64,000 nucleotides of DNA from Mesobacillus subterraneus (GTDB taxonomy: Bacteria; Bacillota; Bacilli; Bacillales; Cytobacillaceae). The stretch spans positions 28,344 to 92,343 of the forward strand of contig NZ_JAMBOF010000017.1 of the NCBI RefSeq assembly GCF_023715485.1. The letters run 5' to 3'. How positions within the stretch are numbered: position 1 is the first letter of the stretch; every line of letters begins with the position of its first letter. The position numbers and the translations under genes are program-made. Positions 27,305 to 35,905 of this stretch are shown here, in pieces. The notes under the pieces were generated by a model, which was not told where the DNA came from, searched no databases, and saw only the letters and a program-made list of their open reading frames with translations.

Positions 27305-28063
27305 TTATTTACTTAAGCCATCAATGAACTCGGCAAGTGTCTTGAGTTCCTCGTCAGTACCTTTGAAGACTGCAGGCATACTGCCCTTACCATTTTTAGC
27401 AACGTCAGCGATTTCTTCAGCGCTCATTTTAGTATCAACTAAACTTGGCGCTGCAGCACCGCCGGAAAGTTCACCGCCATGGCAGGAAGTACAAGTCTGC
27501 GCCTGGGCAATTTTGTATCCATCTGAGTTCTTATCGATTTCCACATCAGAAATCGCACCTTGCTTCTTTGCTGCTTCCCAGTCATGGTGGGCAACGGATT
27601 CCCATGTAAGATAGAAAACTGAAGCAATTGCCAATAGCATGAAGCCAGTTGCAAGCGGGCGTTTTGACGGACGGCGTTCAGGGCCGCGGTCAATGAACGG
27701 TGCAAGCATCAGTGCTCCAAAAGCAAGTCCCGGGATAACCAAAGCCCCGATAACTGTATAAGGACCAGAAGCATAAGAATATTTAAGCAATTGATATAAG
27801 AATAAGAAATACCAGTCTGGCAGCGGAATATATCCTGTATCAGTAGGGTCGGCAATCCTCTCAAGCGGAGACGGGTGAGCAATTGTTAAGCTCAAGAATC
27901 CAATAAGGAAAACAGCTCCAACCATCCATTCTTTCAACAGGAAGTTTGGCCAAAACGCTTCCGTTTTGCCAGGGTATTCCGAATAGTCTTTCGGAATATT
28001 AGGCTTACGTTCAGCAGGTACCCGAGAGTCACCTACGAACTTCATACCTTTACCACGATGCAT
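27305..28063 (-). CDS. qcrC: Menaquinol:cytochrome c reductase cytochrome b/c subunit
   Basis: 252 residues. An N-terminal part resembling subunit IV of the cytochrome b6f complex (PDWYFLFLYQLLKY, three or four membrane helices) is fused to a C-terminal cytochrome c domain with the heme motif CTSCHGG and a downstream Met ligand in GSMPAVF. This fusion is typical of Bacillus bc complexes. Start ATG 28063 follows GGAGGGG; an in-frame extension upstream is rejected. Third gene of qcrABC. Confidence 0.95.
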   Translation of the reverse strand: MHRGKGMKFVGDSRVPAERKPNIPKDYSEYPGKTEAFWPNFLLKEWMVGAVFLIGFLSLTIAHPSPLERIADPTDTGYIPLPDWYFLFLYQLLKYSYASGPYTVIGALVIPGLAFGALMLAPFIDRGPERRPSKRPLATGFMLLAIASVFYLTWESVAHHDWEAAKKQGAISDVEIDKNSDGYKIAQAQTCTSCHGGELSGGAAAPSLVDTKMSAEEIADVAKNGKGSMPAVFKGTDEELKTLAEFIDGLSK

Positions 28064-28132
28064 CGAGCAATCCCCTCCTTTTTTCCGTATCGTTGAACGA
28101 ATTTCAATCCGCACAACATATTCATTCGAATT

Positions 28133-28807
28133 TTACAATGGACCTGAAATACCTTGCTTACGAATCATGATGAAGTGCGCTCCCATTAAGCCAAGAAGTG
28201 CTCCTGGCAGGAAGAATACGTGGATCGCGAAGAAACGAGTCAAGGTCTGTGCACCTACGATTGTTGAATGTCCGGAAAGCAGTGTTTTAATGGACGGCCC
28301 AATCAATGGAACAGCTTCTGCGATCTGCAGGGTTACCTTAGTCGCGAACAATGCTTTCATATCCCATGGAAGCAAGTATCCAGTCAAGCCTAAGCCAAGC
28401 ATTACGAAGAAAATTAAAACTCCGACAACCCAGTTCAATTCACGAGGTTTTTTATAAGCGCCCTGGAAAAACACGCGTAGCGTATGTAAGAACATCATAA
28501 CGATGACAAGGCTCGCACCCCAGTGATGCATTCCGCGGACAATTTGTCCGAAAGCTACTTGATTTTGAAGATAATATACAGATTCCCATGCATTCTTGAT
28601 GTCTGGCACATAATACATTGTCAGGAACATCCCGGATAGGATCTGAATGACAGTGATGAAGAACGTCAGACCGCCAAAGCAATACACGAACGCGGAAAAG
28701 TGGTGCGCCGGGTTAACGTGCTCGGGAACCTCATGGTCTGCGATATCGCGCCACATAGGCGTAATATCCAAACGCTCATCTACCCAATCGTAAATTTTGT
28801 TTAACAA
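28133..28807 (-). CDS. qcrB: Menaquinol:cytochrome c reductase cytochrome b subunit
   Basis: 224-residue cytochrome b6-type protein with four membrane helices and heme-ligating histidines (MHHWGASL, FLHTLRVFF, FFAIHVFFL), the same length as B. subtilis QcrB. It starts at TTG three bp after the qcrA stop; GGGGG lies 8 nt upstream. Transfers electrons from menaquinol across the membrane. Confidence 0.96.
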   Translation of the reverse strand: MLNKIYDWVDERLDITPMWRDIADHEVPEHVNPAHHFSAFVYCFGGLTFFITVIQILSGMFLTMYYVPDIKNAWESVYYLQNQVAFGQIVRGMHHWGASLVIVMMFLHTLRVFFQGAYKKPRELNWVVGVLIFFVMLGLGLTGYLLPWDMKALFATKVTLQIAEAVPLIGPSIKTLLSGHSTIVGAQTLTRFFAIHVFFLPGALLGLMGAHFIMIRKQGISGPL

Positions 28808-28810
28808 AGA

Positions 28811-29317
28811 TTACGCCCCCTTCCGCGGTTCGGCTTTGCCTACATAAATGAACCCGTCTTTTTCTTTTGTTGGATATACATCCAGTGGTGCCAACGGCGG
28901 TGTGCCAGGCACGTTTGTTCCATCTTTTTCGTAAAGGCCGTAGTGGCAAGGACAGAAGAATCTGTTCTGATTTTTCTTGTCCGTATTCCAGTCTACAACA
29001 CAGCCAAGGTGTTTACATACAGGCGACAGTGCAATGACTTTTCCTTCTTCATTCTTGAAAATCCATGCTGTACCTGTTTCCTCTGATTCATACCACGCAT
29101 CTTTTTGAGTGAAAGTAAAGTTTACCTTTTGCGGTTCATTAGTGATATCTGCGACCTTCAATGGAGTCGCGATAAAATCTCCCGCATCTTCTCCCTTAAG
29201 TACAGGATCAACGGCAAAACGAACCATTGGCATCAGCATCCCTGCAGCCATGAAACCGCCTACACCTGTAAGAGTATAGTTTAAGAATTGACGTCTTGAA
29301 ACACGATGCTTACTCAC
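28811..29317 (-). CDS. qcrA: Menaquinol:cytochrome c reductase Rieske iron-sulfur subunit
   Basis: 168 residues. Twin-arginine-type N-terminus (SRRQFLNYTLTGVGG) acting as signal anchor, then the Rieske fold with CKHLGC and CPCHYGLY supplying two Cys and two His to the 2Fe-2S cluster and the disulfide cysteines. Start GTG with AGAGGGGGG upstream. First gene of qcrABC, preceded by a promoter. Confidence 0.96.
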   Translation of the reverse strand: MSKHRVSRRQFLNYTLTGVGGFMAAGMLMPMVRFAVDPVLKGEDAGDFIATPLKVADITNEPQKVNFTFTQKDAWYESEETGTAWIFKNEEGKVIALSPVCKHLGCVVDWNTDKKNQNRFFCPCHYGLYEKDGTNVPGTPPLAPLDVYPTKEKDGFIYVGKAEPRKGA

Positions 29318-29393
29318 GCTATTCCCCCCTCTATTCCCAAGTTAAGTCCCCAACGGACATAATTTAAACACATTTTAAAACTAGGACATAACC

Positions 29394-29422
29394 ATGATAT
29401 ATCAATCTGATTACAAAATCAA
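29394..29422 (-). promoter_or_regulatory. Promoter of qcrABC
   Basis: Minus-strand TTGATT, 17-bp spacer, TATCAT, about 77 bp before qcrA. The region 29318-29473 is very AT-rich; no regulator site was recognised. Confidence 0.6.
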
Positions 29423-29473
29423 TATAATACTATGTTGAAAACATTTTTAGCAGTGATAAAAGATACATGGGTG

Positions 29474-29929
29474 TCATTCGTCCTGCCATTTCTCTGTAAA
29501 CAAGGATAATAACTGCTTCACCTGGTCATCCACAATCGATACTTTTTGCTGTTCCTGCATATTCTCCAACGGAAGCGACGGCAGCCATAACAGGTCCCCC
29601 GACAACTCCTTCTCATGATGTCTCCAGCTGCTGTCTGAAGTGACATAAAAAACATGCTTGAACTGCTTGTCCAATAAAGTATTTTCCCATTCCTGCAAAG
29701 CTTTAAGGCTGCCTTCGTTTCCTTTTATGTATACAAAGCCAGGCAAAAGGAAAATTCGTCCCTTAAACTGTTTCTCAATCTGACCTGTAAGTATCCCAAC
29801 AAACTCAGCCATGGATGCATTTTGTTTCATATCCTCGCCGAAAGAAACCGGCATGAGCGGTATAACCGCAGTATCTACATACTCAGCCGCCTTTTGGTAC
29901 ATCTCAACGTCTGCAGCCACCCATTTCAT
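29474..29929 (-). CDS. ypiF: DUF2487 protein YpiF
   Basis: 151-residue cytosolic protein of the YpiF/DUF2487 family, conserved next to qcrABC in Bacillus. Begins MKWVAADVEMYQKAAEYVDT; no catalytic motif is recognised. RBS GGAGATGG upstream of ATG. Function unknown. Confidence 0.82.
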   Translation of the reverse strand: MKWVAADVEMYQKAAEYVDTAVIPLMPVSFGEDMKQNASMAEFVGILTGQIEKQFKGRIFLLPGFVYIKGNEGSLKALQEWENTLLDKQFKHVFYVTSDSSWRHHEKELSGDLLWLPSLPLENMQEQQKVSIVDDQVKQLLSLFTEKWQDE

Positions 29930-30318
29930 ACTCTACCATCTCCATCTATCAATTAGGCTCTTTTCGTAAATCAGGTTACCTGAAAAGCAACACTCGATGC
30001 GAAAAACAGCCATCTGTAAATTCATTTTCTATAATACCATTTTAAAAGTCAGTTTTCGAATTGTTTAGGACCTAAGTTTCCGTATTTTTATAGATAAGGG
30101 ACAGCATTAATATAGGTTCGGTTTATGTCCCCTTTTTGCTACTTGAAGACATTCGGGCATTTTTAAACCTTCTTATTTACCGTTTCGCCTTAACCTGCGA
30201 CATTTTTGATACATTAATGGCCGAATCTTGCTATTGGCTTGTCGGTCGAATTGCCCATACAAACAATCAATATAAAAGCTGCACTAAGGCAAAATAAAAA
30301 GCCTGCTGTCAAAGCAAG
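29930..30318. other. 389-bp intergenic region ypiF-ypiB
   Basis: Holds a repeat-family-2 copy at 29955, a plus-strand GGGACA ... TGTCCC hairpin with CTTTTT tail at 30098-30137 that terminates no visible gene, and the ypiB terminator. No gene seen. Confidence 0.55.
29955..29975 (+). repeat. Repeat family 2, partial copy
   Basis: GGCTCTTTTCGTAAATCAGG; identity to other copies fades after the first 15 bp. Confidence 0.5.
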
Positions 30319-30319
30319 C
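30291..30319 (-). terminator. ypiB terminator
   Basis: Minus-strand GCTTGCT-TTGAC-AGCAGGC stem followed by TTTTTATTTT. It begins at the ypiB stop codon. Confidence 0.8.
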
Positions 30320-30873
30320 TATGATAAATTAACTGCACCTATTCTTTTTAATTGTTCTGTTAGGTGTGCAAAAGCTTCCTGGTCCTGGCTGTCCAGAGCT
30401 TGATCGATCAAAGTCAGCAGTTTGTCTTTTTGGAACTTCTGGATGCTTTCCTCGAGGAATCTTTCCGCTACCATTTTGTCGCTTTCAGTGATTTGGAGCT
30501 GCCCTGGCATATAAGGGTTTTCTTCCAATACCGCCGCAAATTGGTGGGCTTTGTTTGAAGCATGGAAATTCAATTGGATGTAAATCTCTTCTTCCCTGTT
30601 CAAACGAATATCATGGAAAGACTTCTCTGCGTCTGTCGTCATCACATTTTCTTTAAAGAAGCGGAAAGGCACCTCATCAACGCAATGGGTCGACATGACT
30701 AATCCCCTAGGGCAATTTTGAGCATTTTCCACAAAATGGACTTTTTCCATCAGCTGGTCATGGCTCATCAAGTAGTTAAGGATCCAAACGCATTCCCGCC
30801 TCTTCAGCTGGTAATGGTTTAAAAACCAGCGGATAAAATCCTTCTTCTCGTTGACAGATACAGGGGTTGTCAT
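30319..30873 (-). CDS. ypiB: UPF0302 protein YpiB
   Basis: 184-residue soluble protein of the YpiB/UPF0302 family. [29 protein letters not shown] is the conserved N-terminal segment, and the C-terminal third is an acidic helical IDEAL-type domain ([20 protein letters not shown]). Start ATG 30873 follows AGAGGAGG. Function unknown. Follows ypiA by about 40 bp, same operon. Confidence 0.85.
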   Translation of the reverse strand: MTTPVSVNEKKDFIRWFLNHYQLKRRECVWILNYLMSHDQLMEKVHFVENAQNCPRGLVMSTHCVDEVPFRFFKENVMTTDAEKSFHDIRLNREEEIYIQLNFHASNKAHQFAAVLEENPYMPGQLQITESDKMVAERFLEESIQKFQKDKLLTLIDQALDSQDQEAFAHLTEQLKRIGAVNLS

Positions 30874-30913
30874 TTTTGAATCCCTCCTCTGCATAACTCA
30901 AATTTTTTAAAGC

Positions 30914-32179
30914 TTACTGTTCATCCGTTAACCGTTCTAACAATTCACGGAATTCTTCATTGCCAGGTTCTTTTTCAACTAACTTACTAAAAATTTCGGC
31001 GGCCTCGGTCATTTTTCCTTCTTCAATTAAAAAATATCCGTAATCTGTTAAAAATTCTTTGTTGTCTTTAAAGAAAGTATATGCTAGGTAGTATTTGTTT
31101 AATGCCTGTGAAAAATCTTCAATGTGCTGGAATGCAACGGCCTCATCCCAGAGAAGCTGCGGTTCCTCTTCCTCTTCGTTCAGGTCTGCTTCGCGGATCA
31201 GGTCAAGCACATCTTCATAGCGTTCCTGCTTAATCAAAAGCTTATTCAGGACAAGTACCCCCTCTGTGAACCCCGGATCAAGCGCAATGGATTCGCGGAG
31301 CAGCTTTTCTGCAGCTTCTTCATCTGGTAGTTTAAGCGCTAATTTCCCGCCATAGAAGTATAAGTCTTTATTGAACTCATCCTGTTCAATTCCCAGCTTT
31401 ACAGTTTCAAATGCATCTGTAACCATTTCTTCCCGTTCATAGGCTTTTGCAAGATATAAATAAAGCGAATGGTATTCTGGGTCAAGCGCTTTAAGCTCTT
31501 CAAACTTTTCGATTGCAGTTTGGTTATAGCCGGCTTGGAGGGCGGTAAAGGCAAAGCCGAACAGAGTATTTATTTCCAATTTTTGTTCAATGGCCTTTTC
31601 ATAAAAATGGAGCGCTTCTTCGAACGATCCTCCAGCACTTAACGTTTCCGCCATCCGTTGGTTGATATTCACACCGCCGATTTCTTCGTGCGATTTGAGG
31701 ACAGTTTCATAATACTGGATTGCTTCTGCTAGTTTTCCCTGATGCGCAAAGAGTTCTCCAAGTGCAAAGTCTATAACTGGCTCCTCTGGCAGCAGCCTTT
31801 TCGCCTCAAGAAGCTTTTTTTCACTTACCTCAAACAAACCTTCCATCTGGTAAAGATCTGCAAGAAGCAGCAAAGCCTGTGGAAATGCAGGGTCGTCTTC
31901 ACTCACCTTCTCAAGTGAAAGCATGGCTTCTTCCTCCTTGCCAAGCTCGATTCGGGTTTCTGCCAGCAATACGTGCAATTCACCTTCATCCGGGTAATTT
32001 GTTAGCAGACTTTCGAGCAATGCTTCCGTCTCTTCCATGAACCCAAAGCGGAACAACTCTTCAGAAAGCAGGAATTTTTCTTCATCACTGCCGTTAGCCA
32101 AGATTTCTTGATAAGCAGCCAATGCCTTCTCAAGCTGTCCATTTTCAATTAAAGCCGTTATTTCATTTACTCCAATCAT
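30914..32179 (-). CDS. ypiA: Tetratricopeptide repeat protein YpiA
   Basis: About 421 residues made almost entirely of TPR units (for example LEKALAAYQEIL, GKLAEAIQYYETVL, GSFEEALHFYEKAI), forming a superhelical protein-binding scaffold. No signal peptide. Acidic overall. Position upstream of ypiB and near qcr matches B. subtilis YpiA. The start is uncertain: ATG 32179 has AGG 9 nt upstream; ATG 32188 has nothing better. Partner unknown. Confidence 0.85.
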   Translation of the reverse strand: MIGVNEITALIENGQLEKALAAYQEILANGSDEEKFLLSEELFRFGFMEETEALLESLLTNYPDEGELHVLLAETRIELGKEEEAMLSLEKVSEDDPAFPQALLLLADLYQMEGLFEVSEKKLLEAKRLLPEEPVIDFALGELFAHQGKLAEAIQYYETVLKSHEEIGGVNINQRMAETLSAGGSFEEALHFYEKAIEQKLEINTLFGFAFTALQAGYNQTAIEKFEELKALDPEYHSLYLYLAKAYEREEMVTDAFETVKLGIEQDEFNKDLYFYGGKLALKLPDEEAAEKLLRESIALDPGFTEGVLVLNKLLIKQERYEDVLDLIREADLNEEEEEPQLLWDEAVAFQHIEDFSQALNKYYLAYTFFKDNKEFLTDYGYFLIEEGKMTEAAEIFSKLVEKEPGNEEFRELLERLTDEQ

Positions 32180-32233
32180 CCATATCATCCTATCTCTATA
32201 ATTACGACTTCCCTAACTAATACGGAAGTCTAA

Positions 32234-33139
32234 TCAATAATTATCTGTGAAAAATCCAGGTGTCTTAATTATAACATTCTCTCCCTTTCCGGGACGATAA
32301 TAAACCTCACTTCCTGCTCGGATGACCCTGCCTTTGTCGACTGTGACAGCAAGATTTTTTGCATGAAAGTACAGCCCGTATTCATCTCTATGTTCCGTTT
32401 CTGGATTTTTATAGTATAAATTATAGCTGAGCTCTCCTCCGCTGTGTAAATTCGATTTATTGGGAAAAATACCGGTTTTCTTTAAAACGAATCTTGTAAT
32501 CGGGCCTGCATCAGTTAAATCTTCATGAACAGCAGGAACCTTCTCTTTTTTCATCAATTCAGTCCATGCATTAAGCTGTAGTTGTTTTGCCTTTTTGCTC
32601 TTATTTTCTGGAAGGACCGGAATGATTGGGCTGTTATATGGAAACAGCGCTTCCTTTACCCATCCCCACGGTATGTTGACCAATTCTTTCATATCCTTGA
32701 TTTCCAAAAAAATAGCAGGAATCTTCGCCCGCTTGCATTTTCTTATAAATCCAGGGTTCAGCAGGCGAGAGGGAATGCTTACTCCAATTACATAATCGAT
32801 CGGACAATCTATCAGGTCACTTTTGAGTTGCCTGAGTTTAGAATCCAGTTCCCGCTCAAACTGGACTTTGACTGTCGTTAACACGATCGTGCTTCCTCTC
32901 ATGATGAAGTTTTTTAGGTAATGATCTTTTCTCTCTTGGAACGATCCCGTTAATGGGAGATTAGGATCAAAGAGGACATGAGTAGGGGTCATAATATAAG
33001 CACTTGCATCCATACGCATATGGTTATGCATATTGAAGGAAGGTCTCGAAGCGAGAATCTTTTGACCTTCAACCAGCATACTCGTTTCAGTCGAGGCTTG
33101 TCCCTTAAGAAGATGGACATTTTCTATAATGTATGTCAT
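32234..33139 (-). CDS. Amidohydrolase-like protein lacking the metal-binding histidines
   Basis: 301 residues. The N-terminal layout (MTYIIENVHLLKGQ, then LVEGQKILAS, then YIMTPTHVLFDPNLP) mirrors the beta-sandwich and first barrel strand of dihydroorotase-like amidohydrolases, where one expects PGxIDxHxH. Here the position reads THVLFDPNLPL, with no HxH, and no later metal histidine pattern is visible, so it is probably not an active hydrolase. ATG follows AGGAGTGG. It has its own promoter and lies between aroA and ypiA, where B. subtilis has nothing comparable that I know of. Function unknown. Confidence 0.55.
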   Translation of the reverse strand: MTYIIENVHLLKGQASTETSMLVEGQKILASRPSFNMHNHMRMDASAYIMTPTHVLFDPNLPLTGSFQERKDHYLKNFIMRGSTIVLTTVKVQFERELDSKLRQLKSDLIDCPIDYVIGVSIPSRLLNPGFIRKCKRAKIPAIFLEIKDMKELVNIPWGWVKEALFPYNSPIIPVLPENKSKKAKQLQLNAWTELMKKEKVPAVHEDLTDAGPITRFVLKKTGIFPNKSNLHSGGELSYNLYYKNPETEHRDEYGLYFHAKNLAVTVDKGRVIRAGSEVYYRPGKGENVIIKTPGFFTDNY

Positions 33140-33188
33140 AAAACCACTCCTTTATCGGTCTTATGACAGACTATGCAGCAATATTTAG

Positions 33189-33218
33189 ATTATAACGTTC
33201 AGTTGGGTACTTTTTGAA
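33189..33218 (-). promoter_or_regulatory. Promoter of the amidohydrolase-like gene
   Basis: Minus-strand TTCAAA, 18-bp spacer, TATAAT, about 50 bp before the ATG. Confidence 0.55.
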
Positions 33219-33353
33219 AAGATCGAACCTTATTTAAATGTCAGCATAATCATAAGGTCTTTTAGACTAACTGCTCAGCTAACTGAAACAACGAGAAATA
33301 AAAAAAGAAAAAATATGCAACTTAGTTAAATCGGGGTCCTTATTAATGCATGC

Positions 33354-33393
33354 AGGCCCTCCCTGGTTGCTGGAAAGGCCTACAATTTTTTTT
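33354..33393 (+). terminator. Strong hairpin downstream of aroA, T run on plus strand
   Basis: Ten-pair stem AGGCCCTCCC / GGAAAGGCCT with 8-nt loop, then ACAA and eight T on the plus strand. On the minus strand, the direction of aroA, the stem is followed by GCATGCAT and lacks a T tail. Either an inefficient aro terminator or the end of an unseen plus-strand transcript. Confidence 0.5.
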
Positions 33394-33480
33394 GAATGAA
33401 AGTGATATTTGCCTCGAACCTTTCTTTATGTTTGCAGCCAGGTTGATTGCCTGAGTTTTTCATTTAATCGAGCATATAAG

Positions 33481-34767
33481 CTAAATCAAAGAGTACAAGT
33501 CTCCAAAAAATCCAGGATATGAGACTGAAACCGAATCACTTTGCTCAAGTGTTACATCATCACTGCAGAGCAGTGCTGCAATTGACAGCATCATCCCGAT
33601 CCGGTGGTCGCCGTGAGCTGACACGGTTCCTCCCTTAAGATTTGTCTTGCCATCAATAATCATTCCGTCTTCCGTTGCCTCTATTTTCGCGCCAAGTTTG
33701 CTTAACTCATTTACAACGGTATCAATCCGGTTTGTTTCTTTCACCTTCAGCTCAGCAGCATCCTTTATGATTGTTCTGCCATTGGCCTGGGTTGCGAGCA
33801 GCGCTATGACAGGTATTTCATCAATCAGCCTTGGGATCAACTCACCTTCGACCGTTGTACCCTGGAGTTCGGAATATGTTACCCGGATATCTCCTGCGGG
33901 TTCTGAAGCTCCATTTTCATATGGTTCAATTGTAATGTCTGCTCCCATAGCTTTAAGGACATCGATGATTCCGGTCCGCGTTGGATTCAAGCCGACATTT
34001 TTCAGTAAAATCTCACTCTCAGGGATTATTGCGCCTGCTGCAAGGAAAAATGCAGCCGAGGAGATATCCCCCGGCACTACTATGTTAGCGGCGACAAGGT
34101 TTTGGCCCCCGTTAACAACGACCTTATCACCAGTCCGTTCAATACTTCCCCCAAATTGAATAATCATGCGTTCCGTATGGTCTCTTGTTTTTACGGGTTC
34201 GACGACGGTCGTCGTTCCTTCAGCCTGCATCCCAGCCAGCAAGATCGCTGATTTCACCTGGGCGCTCGCGACTGGCAGTTCATATGTAATACCCTTCAAT
34301 TTTTGGCCTTTGACAGTAAGAGGAGTAAACTCACCTTTATTCCTTCCGGAAATATCGGCTCCCATTTCGGATAGCGGGATCGTCACCCTAGTCATTGGTC
34401 TTTTCGCAATCGATTCATCACCTTCCAGGCTTGATTCGAATGGTAGGCCTGAAAGGATTCCAAGCATCAGTCGAATCGTTGTCCCTGAGTTCCCAACATA
34501 AAGAGTTTTTTCCGGTTTCTTCAAACCGCCCAACCCTTTTCCCACTATGATTACTTCGCTTCCGTTCTGATTTATTTCAGCCCCCAGGCTGCGAAAACAG
34601 GAAATGGAGCTCAAACAATCCTCACCTGGAAGAAAATTTTGAACATGTGTAATTCCATCGGCAATCGAACCGAACATGACAGCCCGGTGGGAAATGGATT
34701 TATCTCCAGGGACAGTGATTTCACCCTTTAGTTTAGTTGTACTCGTAATAAGCCTTTTAACTGACAT
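33481..34767 (-). CDS. aroA: 3-phosphoshikimate 1-carboxyvinyltransferase (EPSP synthase)
   Basis: 428-residue shikimate-pathway enzyme adding enolpyruvyl from PEP to shikimate-3-phosphate (aroE in B. subtilis nomenclature). [25 protein letters not shown], and the two inverse alpha-beta domains are complete. No glyphosate statement can be made beyond a Gly-Asn-Ser-Gly-Thr-Thr loop of class II-like appearance. Last gene of the aroC-aroB-aroH-hisC-tyrA-aroA supra-operon. Confidence 0.96.
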   Translation of the reverse strand: MSVKRLITSTTKLKGEITVPGDKSISHRAVMFGSIADGITHVQNFLPGEDCLSSISCFRSLGAEINQNGSEVIIVGKGLGGLKKPEKTLYVGNSGTTIRLMLGILSGLPFESSLEGDESIAKRPMTRVTIPLSEMGADISGRNKGEFTPLTVKGQKLKGITYELPVASAQVKSAILLAGMQAEGTTTVVEPVKTRDHTERMIIQFGGSIERTGDKVVVNGGQNLVAANIVVPGDISSAAFFLAAGAIIPESEILLKNVGLNPTRTGIIDVLKAMGADITIEPYENGASEPAGDIRVTYSELQGTTVEGELIPRLIDEIPVIALLATQANGRTIIKDAAELKVKETNRIDTVVNELSKLGAKIEATEDGMIIDGKTNLKGGTVSAHGDHRIGMMLSIAALLCSDDVTLEQSDSVSVSYPGFFGDLYSLI

Positions 34768-34784
34768 ACTTCTGCTCCTTCAGT

Positions 34785-35891
34785 TTACTCTCCAACAGAC
34801 GTACCATAGTCCGTTTGTTTTCGGATACATTGTTCTGCCCGGGCGCGGTCTTCAGGCGTCTGAAAGCTGATCACAAGCACGCCATAAATATCTTCGCGTG
34901 TCTCAAGAATCCGAATGTTCGTTATGCTGATCCTTTCATCTGCCAGATATCCAGTGATTTCTGAAATGACCCCAGGATAATCCGGAACATCAACGAATAA
35001 GTCATAAAAACTGGGAATTGCGCCTTTATCGCTCGATGGAAGGCCATCCCTGAATTTTTTTGCCGAATTGAAAAACTCATATATATCGTCGTCATTTCCA
35101 ACATTCAGCATTTCTTTGACACGGTCCATTTCATCCTGCCAGTCGTCCAGCAGCGAAATGAGTACCTTCCGGTTCTGGAGCAATATATCTCTCCACATCT
35201 TCGGATTACTTGATGCGATCCTGGTAATATCCCTGAAGCCGCCTGCGGCCAAACGAGTTACGAGGGAATTCCCCTCCTCTGCTTTGGCCGCCTGGTGGAC
35301 AAGTGACGCAGCAATAATGTGCGGAAAGTGGCTGACTACCCCTGTAAGATAATCGTGCTCACCTCCGGATACATTAAGGAATTTAGCCTTTGTGCCTGAA
35401 AGCCATTTTTCCAAAACTATCAGTTTATCTTTCTCGACACCATGTGCCGGTGTCAGGAGATAAAATGCATTTTCAAAGAGGAATTTCTTTGCAGCCGCTA
35501 TGCCGCTTTTATGCGAGCCTGCCATGGGATGACCTCCAATAAAGGTAATACCCTTCTCAGTCAGGCAGGATGCTTTTTCTGTAATAAAACCTTTGGTGCT
35601 TCCGGTATCCGTTACAATGACGTCATTTTTCAGTGGGGTTTCCGCTAACCTCTCTAGAATCCTGCCAGCGGTTGATACAGGAGTTGCAATAATGATTAGA
35701 TCAGCTTCAGCGGCACCTGACTCTATGCTCACGGCAGCCTCGTCAATTATACCGAGCATTTTGGCAAGATTCACTTGATGATCATCTACGTCGATTCCAT
35801 AAATCTCGGATTCAGGATGCTGCGCTTTGATGCACAGAGCCAGTGAGCCGCCAATTAATCCAAGTCCAATGATAAATACGCGGCCATTCAA
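34785..35891 (-). CDS. tyrA: Prephenate dehydrogenase
   Basis: 368 residues. Rossmann NAD-binding GLGLIGGSLAL near residue 10, catalytic His in GGHPMAGSHKSG, and a C-terminal ACT domain (VISEITGYLADERISITNIRI) that likely binds tyrosine for feedback control. Makes 4-hydroxyphenylpyruvate. It starts at TTG because an in-frame TAA lies immediately upstream; AAGGG is 11 nt away, so initiation may be weak or coupled to hisC, whose stop is 14 bp upstream. Confidence 0.95.
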   Translation of the reverse strand: MNGRVFIIGLGLIGGSLALCIKAQHPESEIYGIDVDDHQVNLAKMLGIIDEAAVSIESGAAEADLIIIATPVSTAGRILERLAETPLKNDVIVTDTGSTKGFITEKASCLTEKGITFIGGHPMAGSHKSGIAAAKKFLFENAFYLLTPAHGVEKDKLIVLEKWLSGTKAKFLNVSGGEHDYLTGVVSHFPHIIAASLVHQAAKAEEGNSLVTRLAAGGFRDITRIASSNPKMWRDILLQNRKVLISLLDDWQDEMDRVKEMLNVGNDDDIYEFFNSAKKFRDGLPSSDKGAIPSFYDLFVDVPDYPGVISEITGYLADERISITNIRILETREDIYGVLVISFQTPEDRARAEQCIRKQTDYGTSVGE

Positions 35892-35905
35892 TTACATCAA
35901 CGCCC

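Larger units (their letters stand above)
33140..33480. other. 341-bp intergenic region aroA / amidohydrolase-like gene
   Basis: Contains the promoter of the downstream gene (33189-33218) and a strong hairpin at 33354-33393. No coding sequence seen. No canonical minus-strand terminator for the aro operon was found unless the hairpin serves it. Confidence 0.55.
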
